Origin: Candidatus Schekmanbacteria bacterium
GTDB lineage: Bacteria; CSSED10-310; JACPHN01
Assembly (NCBI GenBank): GCA_016188575.1
Contig: JACPHN010000261.1
Coordinates: 1 to 15,087 of the forward strand
DNA: 15,087 bases
Reading direction: 5' to 3'
Shown here: positions 1 to 6,715 of the stretch, one piece after another
Position numbering within the stretch: position 1 is the first letter of the stretch
Layout: the number at the start of each line of letters is the position of its first letter
Translations under genes and position numbers: made by a program
The notes under the pieces: model-generated
What the model was told of the DNA's origin: nothing
Databases searched by the model: none
The model's input: the letters and a program-made list of their open reading frames with translations, nothing else

Positions 1-292
1 CTTCACCCAGAAGGCGACCTCGCCTGGCGAGGAAATCGCCAGGGTGACCACGAGCACCGCCGTGCCACCGTCCGCGAGCGGCGCGCTGCGGGCCGCGTAG
101 TAGACGCCATCGGCCGCGTCACCCGCGACCACCTGCCACGCCTCCGCGGGGCTGATTTCCCACGGCAGCGCGGCGAAGGTGCCGGATTCGAAGGAGTCGC
201 CCGCGGCGCGCGCCGGGCTGGGGACGGCGATCAGCACGAACAAGTTTATGGTCGCAGCCAGCAGTAGAGAGAGAAGGGATGCGCCACGACAT
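1..292 (-). pseudogene. Secreted protein, N-terminal part; start apparently frameshifted; runs off left edge
   Basis: Reading the - strand with codons starting at positions divisible by 3, a hydrophobic leader (SLLSLLLAATINLFVLIAV, then PSPARAA) is followed by a mature start GDSFESGTFAALPWEISP and about 55 more residues to the window edge. The FESG..x..LPW pattern is typical of the first beta-sandwich domain of large exported proteins in environmental bacteria; the rest of the protein lies outside. The problem is the start. A good ribosome binding site (CCGGAGG) precedes an ATG at 292-290, but that ATG is in another frame, and the leader frame has a TAG just upstream (ending at 295) and no ATG. 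Dropping one base in the first few codons would join ATG to a perfect signal peptide. I infer a 1-nt frameshift or a sequence error; a TTG or GTG start inside the leader is less likely. Exact function unknown. Confidence 0.6.
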
Positions 293-628
293 GCCTACCT
301 CCGGAGAGATCGGGGACCACGCGGCCCCGAAGGCTAGGCTCGATCGACGGTGCGACGCAAGGGGAGAGAGGCCCCAATTCACCGGCTCGCGGACGACTTT
401 GCTCGGTTGCGTCCAGCCGGTGCCAAACGCATGTTTGGGACACGCCCGGGAGGGGTCGACAGACGTTACGGTGGAGGGTCTCTGCTGCTTTTCATGTCCT
501 TTTCGCCTTCGCGTCGCGGTGGGCCTGGTGGGGCGCGCTGCGCACACTTGTCCGTCCCCAGCCTGGCCGGAGCTGGCGTGGATTTCGTCCCTCAGATGAC
601 GGTTTGGTTGGCGCGAGCTCCGCGAGCC
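293..628. other. Gene-free stretch between the secreted protein and the PD40 relic
   Basis: No reading frame here shows protein-like content. It should hold the promoter of the leftward secreted gene. The only structure noted is a 6-4-6 inverted repeat (CCAAAC-GCAT-GTTTGG, 423-438), about 130 bases upstream of the presumed start, which could be an operator but has no supporting evidence. Some of this sequence may be decayed 3' part of the PD40 gene, because the propeller frame degrades near 630. Confidence 0.4.
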
Positions 629-901
629 CGCGGCATACAGCCAGCTATCGCCCGCGAGGTCCGTGCGATCGGAGTCGAAGAAGAGCGTGCGACCGTCCGC
701 CGACAGGTGCGGGTTGTCCTCCCCGCAGGACATGTTGATCGGTGCTGGCAGGGCCGCGGGCTCGGACCAGGCTCCCGAGGTCCGCCGAGTGAAAAAGATG
801 TCGGGGTTGGGCTCGAACCGCGCGAAGACGAGCTCGTCGCCCGTGCGGTCCGCGCCGATCGCGGCTTCATAGATATCGATTATGAAGAGATTAAAGTAAT
901 C
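629..901 (-). pseudogene. PD40/TolB-like beta-propeller relic
   Basis: On the - strand about 90 codons read as a WD40-like PD40 beta-propeller repeat: a block ending in DIFFTRRTSGAWSEP, then GEDNPHLSADGRTLFFDSDR. The P.LS.DG.TL.F.SDR core and the spacing to the W.EP turn are the hallmark of PD40 (TolB-type) propellers, usually found in exported or outer-membrane proteins. Both flanks lose this character: upstream of 901 residues such as VGVSVTITATATSAY may still belong to it, while downstream of about 630 no frame continues the repeat. A working propeller needs six or seven such blades, so one or two isolated blades mean a dead fragment. It may once have belonged to the leftward gene cluster with the secreted protein at the window edge. 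Confidence 0.55.
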
Positions 902-1514
902 GGCACCGCTATATGCCGAGGTCGCCGTGGCGGTGATCGTCACGCTGACGCCCACCTCCGTGGGGGAGGCCACCGCATCGGTCGTCGCTATCCCCGGATT
1001 CCCGAGGCGCCTGGCAACGGACGTACCGCGGTATGCGGCGGTGCGAATGGCTACAGCGGCTACCAGCCGTTCGATCCCTGAATACCGCCCGCGCATGTAG
1101 AGGATGTCGTGCTTGCGCAGGCCGACTGCGGCAGCGGCCTGGCTGGGACGGCAGTTGCAGCCGTAGGTCATGTCCGCGGCAAGTCGCGCATGCGAACCAC
1201 TTCGGGACACGTCGTCCGCGTCGTGGTGCGCCGCCGATTCCGTGGCGGAAATGGGCCGGCGCTCGCGTTTTGTTGAGCTCGCCGCGCGACACCGAAGTCT
1301 TCTGTGGGCGTGGATTTTCAGGGAAGCACGAGCACGGATGCTCTGATCTCTGATGCGGCCGCTCAGCGCGCCGCAACCCGCGAGCGAGTGCGACGCGGGC
1401 TTGCTCGACTGGTGATATGCGGGTACGAATGAATGAGGAAAAGGGGCCTCGATAATCCTGAATCCACCGCGTGGACGACTGCGAGCTGCGCGGAAAGCGC
1501 TTCACGAGGACCCC

Positions 1515-1558
1515 TAACCTCAGCTTCGCTCGCAAGCGGGGGGAGAGACGAGGGGTGG
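1515..1558. repeat. Degenerate REP-like palindrome
   Basis: The segment opens with CCCCTAACCTCAGC and closes with GGGGGGAGAGACGAGGGG around a central CTCGCAAGCG, giving an imperfect long stem. It belongs to the general class of CCCCTCACCC...CGCAAGCG...GGGGTG intergenic palindromes common in high-GC genomes, and shares the CCCCCCGCTTGCG core (opposite strand) with the element at 4429-4454. Confidence 0.4.
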
Positions 1559-1582
1559 TATCGGCGGTGGATCCAGGAAGGG

Positions 1583-1631
1583 ACGGAGATGGGCACTGTC
1601 ACGCCAGCGGAGAACAGACGGTGGATTCAGG
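1583..1631 (+). repeat. Dispersed repeat block, copy 1
   Basis: This 49-base block aligns without gaps to 8750-8798. Shared landmarks in order are ACGGAG, GGGCACTG, CACGCC, CAG and CGGTGGA..CAGG; in the last 41 positions 32 are identical by my count. Both copies lie 5' of a + strand gene, in DNA free of other coding signal. Confidence 0.5.
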
Positions 1632-1697
1632 TTCATGTTTTGGGCCACGGGTCGACTCACTATTGGGAGCGGCCATCCTGGCTTCCTGCGGTCGAAG

Positions 1698-1714
1698 GCG
1701 GGCAAGATGCCCGC
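1698..1714. repeat. Short GCGGGC hairpin
   Basis: GCGGGC-AAGAT-GCCCGC forms a 6-bp stem with a 5-nt loop. The same short hairpin occurs in intergenic repeats of many high-GC environmental genomes (from general recollection). There is no T-tract, so it is not a classical terminator. Confidence 0.35.
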
Positions 1715-1773
1715 ACTGCACGGCTGACCGAATCCGTGGACGAGGCCTCACATAGGGAAGGGAGACGCATGGC

Positions 1774-4395
1774 ATGCTGATGGAATTCGGCGCACAGACG
1801 GCAAACCGCGTCCCGGCGGCCACACGCTGCCGCGGACACGCTTCTGGGACCCACCGCGGCTCGCGGCCGCGGCTGCTCGCCGCCCTGGGCCTGCTCGCGG
1901 CGCTGGCGGGCAGCACGAGCGGCGCGGAGGAGCTCCCAGCTCATGCTCCCGACCGCATCCTGGTCCGCTTCCGCCCGACTACCGAAAGCGCGGCGCGGGC
2001 GCGCCTCCACACCGCGGCGGGAGGGGCCGTGCCACGCCGGCAGTTCACCATCCCCGCAGATCTCGAGCTCATCGAGCTGCCGCCGCCGCTGGATGTGCCG
2101 GCGGCGCTGCAGCTCTACCGGCATGACCCCGCCGTGCTGTACGCGGAGCCCGACTACCGCCAGGAGCTCGACGCCGTCCCCGATGATCCGCGCCTCGCCG
2201 AGCTATGGGGCATGGAGAATACGTGCGTGCATACCGTCTATGGGTGTGTCGAAGATAGCGACATCGACGCCCCCGCCGCCTGGGACCTCACCACCGGAAG
2301 CCGGGACATCGTCGTCATGATCATTGACACGGGGTTTGACTACACCCACCCTGATCTTGCGGACAACATCTGGGCCAACGCCGCGGAATGCTCCGGACAG
2401 GCCGGCGTCGATGACGACGAGAACGGATACGTCGACGACTGTCACGGCATCGACACCGCCAACGACGACGGCGACCCGCTCGACGACCACAGTCATGGCA
2501 CTCACGTGTCGGGAACGATCGGGGCAGTGGGGGACAATGGCATCGGCGTCGCCGGCGTAAGCTGGCAGGTCGGCCTGATGAGCTGCAAGTTTTTGCTGGC
2601 GGCCGGCTACGGGTTCACCAGCGACGCGGTGGGGTGTCTCGAGTACGCCGCAATAATGAAGGACCGCGGCGTCAACATCGTGGCGACCAACAATAGCTGG
2701 GGCGGCGGCGGGGTGTCCGAGGCGCTGCGCGACGCGATTTCCGCGCAGCTCGACCGTGGTATCCTGTTCATTGCCGCCGCCGGGAACCAGGCGGAGGATG
2801 GGGACTGGAGACCCCACTATCCGGCGGGCTACGGGCTGCCCAACATCGTTTCGGTGGGAGCGACGATGGACACCGACCAACTGGCATCGTTCAGCAACTT
2901 CGGAGGGCGCTCCGTCGACGTGGCGGCGCCTGGTTACTCCATACTGAGCACGATTCCCGGCGATGACTACGATTTCTACAGCGGCACGTCGATGGCCGCG
3001 CCTCACGTGTCCGGAGCCGTGGCGCTGCTGGCGGCGCAGGACCCCCTTCGCACCTGGATCGGGCTGCGCAATCTGTTGCTCGCGGGCGCCGATCGCGTTG
3101 CGTCGCTGGACGGTTCGGTGCGGGCCGGCGGGCGGCTTAACGCCTACGGCGCGCTCACCTGTACGGACACGGAGGTCCTGGCTCGCATCCTGCCGGGCGG
3201 CGAGGCGCGCGGCTTTCTCCCGGCCGTGTCGGGCTCTCTCGATGTTGCCATGCTGCACATCCGCTGTGCCAGTCCCGCCGGCGGGGTCAGCGTGACCGTG
3301 CAACCCACGATGCGATCGGTTCCGCTCCTCGATAATGGGATCGCACCCGATCTGGCAGCGGGCGACGGCGTCTACGCGGGGCGGGTCGACGTGTCGGGAA
3401 TGGACGAAGCGACGCTGCTGTTTCCCGGCGGCGAGGTCGTGCCCGTATTCACCGCTGCGCCCTACGCTCCCCGCGCGGTAGACTACGAGTGGGTCGAGAT
3501 CACCGGCAACAAGCTCGAGCTTAGCGGCGCCACGATGGCCGAAATTCCGGCGCAGTTTCCCATTCCCTTCGCCGGAGCGTCCATGGCGGGGCTCGCCGCC
3601 TCCGTGTTTGGCGGGCTCACGTTCTCGCGGTACCCGCTCTCACCCTACGCCAGCCCCATCCCCACCTCGAGCGTCGAGACTCTCATCGCTCCCTTCTGGG
3701 ACTGGAGCAGCAGCTTCGCGACGAGTCTCGGCGGCGGGCTCTACTATGAGATCCTGGGCACCGCCCCGGATCGCAAGCTCGTCGTCGAGTGGCGCAACAA
3801 GGTGACCTACCCTTGCTGGGAGGACGACGGGATCACGTTTCAGGTGGTCATAGATGAATCGCGCTGGCGACTGCGATACAACTATAAGGATGTCGTTTTC
3901 GGCAGTGCTTGCCCCGCCGAGAACTACGGCGGGAGCGCATCTATCGGTCTGCAGGTGAATCCACTGCTCGGTGCGCAGGTGGGCGTGTACAGCCCCATCC
4001 TGGCAAATGAGAGCTCGATCGCGTGGCGCGCGACCCAGTCCGTCCGGGTTGCGGTGGACGGGATCGCCGGGGGCCGGGTGGTTTCCGACGGCGGAGAAAT
4101 CGACTGCGGCGCGCGCTGCTCGGCGGAAACCGACCGCGTGAGCATGGAGCTCACCGCCATCCCGCCCGCGGGCGCGGAATTGTCGGAGTGGGTCGGCGCA
4201 TGCGAGGGCTCGCGGGCCACGTCGTGCACGCTGGCGCTACGCACCGACCGCGACGTCACGGTGGTATTCGGCCTCCCCGTGCCGCTGCTCGGCTGGCCTG
4301 CCGCAGCGCTTGCCGGTGTGCTGGCCGGCGCCCTGCTGGCCCGGGCATCGCGACGGGGAGGACGCGGGAGAAAGGACGCGGTCGGGCGCGCATGA
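1774..4395 (+). CDS. Secreted S8 subtilisin-like serine protease, multidomain, with C-terminal anchor-like segment
   Basis: 873 residues. The ATG at 1774 has AAGGGAG nine bases upstream; an ATG two codons later is possible. A hydrophobic stretch at about 34-47 preceded by RGSRPR looks like a signal peptide, although the 30-residue lead-in is long. Residues 55-130 (PDRILVRFRP onward) resemble an I9/fervidolysin-type propeptide. The catalytic domain spans about 165-470 with all family residues: Asp185 (IIDTGFDYTHPDL), His241 (HSHGTHVSG), oxyanion Asn338 (AAAGNQ) and Ser406 (SGTSMAAPH). An acidic DDDENGYVDDCHG insert between Asp and His is typical of calcium-binding secreted subtilases. Residues 570-755 look like a beta-sandwich domain; 758-830 hold a four-Cys InlB-like repeat (GGRVVSDGGEIDCGARC). 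The end, PLLGWPAAALAGVLAGALLA followed by ASRRGGRGRK, is a membrane segment plus basic tail as in exported-protein sorting signals. Activity looks intact; substrate unknown. Confidence 0.93.
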   Translation: MLMEFGAQTANRVPAATRCRGHASGTHRGSRPRLLAALGLLAALAGSTSGAEELPAHAPDRILVRFRPTTESAARARLHTAAGGAVPRRQFTIPADLELIELPPPLDVPAALQLYRHDPAVLYAEPDYRQELDAVPDDPRLAELWGMENTCVHTVYGCVEDSDIDAPAAWDLTTGSRDIVVMIIDTGFDYTHPDLADNIWANAAECSGQAGVDDDENGYVDDCHGIDTANDDGDPLDDHSHGTHVSGTIGAVGDNGIGVAGVSWQVGLMSCKFLLAAGYGFTSDAVGCLEYAAIMKDRGVNIVATNNSWGGGGVSEALRDAISAQLDRGILFIAAAGNQAEDGDWRPHYPAGYGLPNIVSVGATMDTDQLASFSNFGGRSVDVAAPGYSILSTIPGDDYDFYSGTSMAAPHVSGAVALLAAQDPLRTWIGLRNLLLAGADRVASLDGSVRAGGRLNAYGALTCTDTEVLARILPGGEARGFLPAVSGSLDVAMLHIRCASPAGGVSVTVQPTMRSVPLLDNGIAPDLAAGDGVYAGRVDVSGMDEATLLFPGGEVVPVFTAAPYAPRAVDYEWVEITGNKLELSGATMAEIPAQFPIPFAGASMAGLAASVFGGLTFSRYPLSPYASPIPTSSVETLIAPFWDWSSSFATSLGGGLYYEILGTAPDRKLVVEWRNKVTYPCWEDDGITFQVVIDESRWRLRYNYKDVVFGSACPAENYGGSASIGLQVNPLLGAQVGVYSPILANESSIAWRATQSVRVAVDGIAGGRVVSDGGEIDCGARCSAETDRVSMELTAIPPAGAELSEWVGACEGSRATSCTLALRTDRDVTVVFGLPVPLLGWPAAALAGVLAGALLARASRRGGRGRKDAVGRA

Positions 4396-4428
4396 CCGGG
4401 GCTCCCTGAATCCATTTATCTGTTCACG

Positions 4429-4454
4429 CCGTCCCCCCGCTTGCGGGGGGACGG
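4429..4454. repeat. REP-like perfect palindrome 3' of the protease gene
   Basis: CCGTCCCCCCGC-TT-GCGGGGGGACGG is a perfect 12-bp inverted repeat 33 bases after the protease stop, followed by a second ACGGAGGGGGG run. The sequence from 4420 matches that from 8717 with two mismatches over 29 bases, so it is a dispersed element. It could act as a transcript-end hairpin, but no T-tract follows. Confidence 0.6.
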
Positions 4455-4560
4455 ACGGAGGGGGGTGGAAACGTGGTCTCCAAGCGCATCGACGATGGTC
4501 GACAGCACCCCTCGGGGTTGTCAACAACATCATTGTTCCAAAACCGGAACATGTTGAACC

Positions 4561-4683
4561 CTCGTTATATGGACATATTGTATGTTGTCTACGGAAACGA
4601 TGTCCATGTAACTTCCGTCGTCGCAACCTCGCCCAGAAAAGTCGTTCAGCGTCGGTCATTTCGGTTCTCAGAGAGCGGGTCGG
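4561..4683 (-). pseudogene. DUF559 (Vsr-like endonuclease) relic
   Basis: On the - strand a frame reads TRSLRTEMTDAERLFWARL, then RRRKLHGHRFRRQHTICPY. This is the N-terminal signature of DUF559 proteins (usual form: LR..MTDAE..LW..LR...L.G.KFRRQ..IG.Y), small PD-(D/E)XK nuclease-fold proteins of about 110-120 residues related to the very-short-patch repair endonuclease. Here the match ends after CPYNE: the following segment that should carry the catalytic FVC...IELDG core is absent and the sequence runs into the REP-like palindrome. Only about 40 codons remain, so it is dead. DUF559 genes are frequent in intergenic and horizontally exchanged DNA, which fits the surroundings. Confidence 0.7.
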
Positions 4684-5036
4684 AGAAGAGAAAGCCGAGA
4701 TGCACCGCCAGCGGGATGGGCGAGGGGCTGAAGATTGCGAATCGAGGCAGCAGGTTCCTATTCCTTGACATGGCCTCTGCAACCAGGTCGCGCTGCTGCC
4801 GCGCGGCGCCAGGCCAGTCCATAGGAGGTTGGATTTTGCCGTCCATCAGCCATCAGCCGTCCATCACAACCAGGTACCTCGCGCGAAGATGCGAAATCGC
4901 AAGATTTGGAACTTACATTCCTTGCAGATCGGCGCGCGGGTAATTAGAATCTCCAGCGGCTCACTGGGCCGTTCGAGGTCCCGCACGACGGATGAGGGGG
5001 ATCCGTCTGGACAACTGATCAACAGGGAGGCCTTCT
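4684..5036. other. Gene-free stretch upstream of the M48 relic
   Basis: No frame here looks protein-like. It contains an 11-bp direct repeat (GCCGTCCATCA at 4838-4848 and 4856-4866) and a plausible sigma-70 promoter at 4922-4950 that would serve the GTG-started peptide at 5037. Confidence 0.4.
4922..4950 (+). promoter_or_regulatory. Candidate sigma-70 promoter
   Basis: TTGCAG (4922-4927) and TAGAAT (4945-4950) are separated by exactly 17 bases in locally AT-richer DNA, about 85 bases before the GTG at 5037. Spacing and matches are good, but this rests on sequence inspection only. Confidence 0.4.
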
Positions 5037-5475
5037 GTGATATTGAAACGATCGTGGCCAGAAATTTCGGGTCTGTTTGCCGGGGCGCTTCTGCTCATGT
5101 CGGCCACACTGGATGCACAGGAGGTGCCCTCAGCCGGCCAGGATTCGGGGGATGGTGCGGGTGACGGGTATCGCTGACGTGGCCGGATTGCCGCTCCTGC
5201 TAATCTTGCTGATGGCCTACTTCTTTCTCCTGACCCCCATAATGAATACGGTGGTCCGCGTCCAGGAGGCCGAGGCGGATCTCTTTGCTCTCAACGCTGT
5301 CCGGCGCCCTGAGGCGGCTGCAGAGGTCGCGTTGAAGCTCGGCGAGTACCGCAAGCTTGAGCCCGGGCCGATCGAGGAGTGGATGTTTTTCGATCACCCG
5401 AGCGGGTACAACCGAATCCTGACGGCCATGCGCTGGAAGGCGTTCACGACGGACCACGGTGATCGAGGCCAGTAG
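5037..5475 (+). pseudogene. M48/Ste24-type membrane metalloprotease relic: signal-peptide start plus C-terminal fragment in another frame
   Basis: A GTG at 5037 has an excellent GGGAGG site seven bases upstream and opens a frame that begins like a signal peptide (LKRSWPEISGLFAGALLLMS, then ATLDAQ) but stops at 5174-5176. From about 5152 a different frame reads a membrane helix (GLPLLLILLMAYFFLLTPI), then the Ste24/CAAX-protease C-terminal signature: EAEADLFALN (third zinc ligand Glu and conserved Asp), EVALKLGEYRK, GPIEEWMFFDHPSGYNRI and AMRWKA. Family members are about 400-430 residues with an HExxH zinc motif upstream. Here only about 105 C-terminal residues survive and HExxH is missing. 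Some bacterial homologues do start with a signal peptide, so the two pieces probably derive from one gene through an internal deletion that also shifted the frame. Inactive as a protease. Confidence 0.75.
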
Positions 5476-5628
5476 TGCGGGAGGTCATCGGAGGACACCG
5501 AAGGGCGATCGGATGACATGGACAACACGCATGTGCCATAAAATGTCTGCCCATGCAACGTTCGCCGTGAAAGTCGTGAAGCCATGATCGACCTGCCTCG
5601 TCTGAACGATCATCGAAGGAGCCCACGT

Positions 5629-6498
5629 ATGTTACTTCGCACTATCGCAAGCCTTCTCGGCACATTGACCATCGTTTCGCTCGCCTTCGGCGGGCCGCGA
5701 CAGAGCTCGGACGCGTATCTGCTCGGCAAGCAGGGCGTCGACGACTATCAACATCGGAACGCCCCGCTCAAGACGCTCTACGAAGCGATTGATCACCTCA
5801 ACACCGCGATCACGGCGAACGAGCTCAACGCCGACGCCTACACCCAGCGCGGGCGCGCGTTTCGCCTCCTGAAGGAATTCGACGGGGCCGTCGAAGACCT
5901 GCGCTGGGCCGTCCATCTCGCCCCCTCCTCCGAAGCCGCTCACTACGAGTTGGGGGCCGCCTACCAGAGGTGGTTCGACGCCATCTGCGGGGAGGTCCGT
6001 TCCGGGCAGCGGCGGGACTACGCTATACGCGAGAACGCCAAGCTACTCGTGATGGCCAACGCGGAGTTCTCCGAGGCCATCAGGATCAACCCGAAGAACC
6101 AGCGCGCCTGGTGTATGCGCGGGATCGGCCTGCTCTACGTGAGCAGGTTCGACGAGGCGATCCAGGACTTCAACCGCGCCATCCAGATCGACGCCCGATA
6201 CGCCGATGCCTACGGACACCGGGCGATCGCGAAGATCGACCAATGGCGGGACGGGGCGGCCGACCTCGAGCGCGCCATCCAGTTGGACCCGAGCTCGCGC
6301 GCTTACTTCGAATACCAGCGGAGGGAGGCGATCAGCTTCCGCCAGTGGAAGCAGGCACAGGAGCAGACATGGGCCGAGCTCCAAGCCTTCGTCAACCGGG
6401 CTTTTTCGACCTACCAGCCGCAGGAGAGCTACACCGACGAAGTCTGCTCGAAGTGCGGGCGGTGGTATCGCCGCGCGGTCGGCTGTTCGCACAATTGA
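5629..6498 (+). CDS. Exported TPR protein with C-terminal Cys/His cluster
   Basis: 289 residues from the ATG at 5629, chosen over an in-frame ATG 15 codons earlier because AAGGAG lies seven bases upstream and the protein then starts with a clean signal peptide (MLLRTIASLLGTLTIVSLAF, cleavage near GG-PRQ). Residues 45-225 hold tetratricopeptide repeats: YEAIDHLNTAI..ELNADAY, EFDGAVEDLRWAVHLAPSSE, then after a longer helical insert (115-145) AEFSEAIRINPKNQRAW, RFDEAIQDFNRAIQIDARYADAY and GAADLERAIQLDPSSRAY. TPRs bind peptides, so a periplasmic scaffold or assembly role is likely; the partner is unknown. The last 20 residues contain C273-x2-C276 and C286-S-H288, a possible zinc-binding or disulfide knuckle. 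It stands alone: relics flank it on both sides. Confidence 0.88.
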   Translation: MLLRTIASLLGTLTIVSLAFGGPRQSSDAYLLGKQGVDDYQHRNAPLKTLYEAIDHLNTAITANELNADAYTQRGRAFRLLKEFDGAVEDLRWAVHLAPSSEAAHYELGAAYQRWFDAICGEVRSGQRRDYAIRENAKLLVMANAEFSEAIRINPKNQRAWCMRGIGLLYVSRFDEAIQDFNRAIQIDARYADAYGHRAIAKIDQWRDGAADLERAIQLDPSSRAYFEYQRREAISFRQWKQAQEQTWAELQAFVNRAFSTYQPQESYTDEVCSKCGRWYRRAVGCSHN

Positions 6499-6532
6499 CG
6501 CCCCCCGATCCGGTCCCGGCGGCGTAGAGTAG

Positions 6533-6658
6533 GCCGGGGGAGCGCTGCTCGGCGGTTTTGCCGGCGGCAAGCTGGCAGGCCAAATCCAGCCCTCGACTCT
6601 GCGCTGGACGGTCGTTACGATCGGCCTGATCGTGGGCGGCGTCTACCTGGTGTGCTGA
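6533..6658 (+). pseudogene. TauE/SafE sulfite-exporter-family permease relic (C-terminal end)
   Basis: After an in-frame stop at 6530-6532, 41 codons read GALLGGFAGGKLAGQIQP, then STLRWTVVTIGLIVGGVYLV, C, stop. This is the closing helix of the TauE/SafE (DUF81) permease family, whose members end with G..GG.LA.RI.P..LRW.VV.IGL.V...YL. Family proteins are about 250 residues with eight or so helices, so only the last sixth survives. No start codon with a ribosome binding site precedes it. The fragment sits between the TPR gene and the arabinofuranosidase, and its good codon use suggests a fairly recent deletion. Confidence 0.7.
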
Positions 6659-6715
6659 GAGGCCGCCGGCGCTGCTCACACTGCCTTCGACCCTCGAGAA
6701 AGGGAGTTGGACACG

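Larger units (their letters stand above)
1457..1631. repeat. 175-bp segment bounded by 13-bp inverted repeats
   Basis: CCTGAATCCACCG at 1457-1469 is the exact reverse complement of CGGTGGATTCAGG at 1619-1631. A third, one-mismatch copy (CGGTGGATCCAGG) lies inside at 1565-1577. The arrangement resembles a small non-autonomous element or a decayed repeat cluster. No target-site duplication is evident, so mobility is unproven. Confidence 0.45.
902..1773. other. Long gene-free stretch upstream of the S8 protease
   Basis: Frames are open on both strands only because GC is high; none shows recognisable protein composition or a convincing start site. The stretch holds a 13-bp inverted repeat pair (1457-1469 and 1619-1631), a degenerate REP-like palindrome near 1515-1558, a 49-bp block repeated at 8750-8798, and a short GCGGGC hairpin. 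The promoter of the S8 protease must lie in the last few hundred bases, but I could not pick one out. Confidence 0.4.

Noticed and set aside
350-1081. 243-codon + strand frame in the left region
   Set aside because: Opposes the PD40 relic, has shadow-type composition and no ribosome binding site.
2203-3303. 366-codon open frame on the - strand inside the protease gene
   Set aside because: Antisense shadow of the S8 catalytic domain; no family motifs, Arg/Val/His-biased composition, and no ribosome site.
4429-4454. Palindrome after the protease as a Rho-independent terminator
   Set aside because: The stem is strong, but no T-tract follows and the element is repeated elsewhere upstream of genes, so it is listed as a repeat.
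4534-4551. TGTTCC-AAAACC-GGAACA inverted repeat as an operator
   Set aside because: Lies beside the dead DUF559 fragment with no gene start nearby; a 6-6-6 repeat is expected by chance at this scale.
4838-4866. GCCGTCCATCA direct repeat as a CRISPR or iteron array
   Set aside because: Only two 11-bp copies with an 18-base period; no spacers, cas genes or replication gene.
4473-4943. 156-codon + strand frame after the protease
   Set aside because: Runs antisense to the DUF559 relic and through the gene-free stretch; no protein-like segments or ribosome site.
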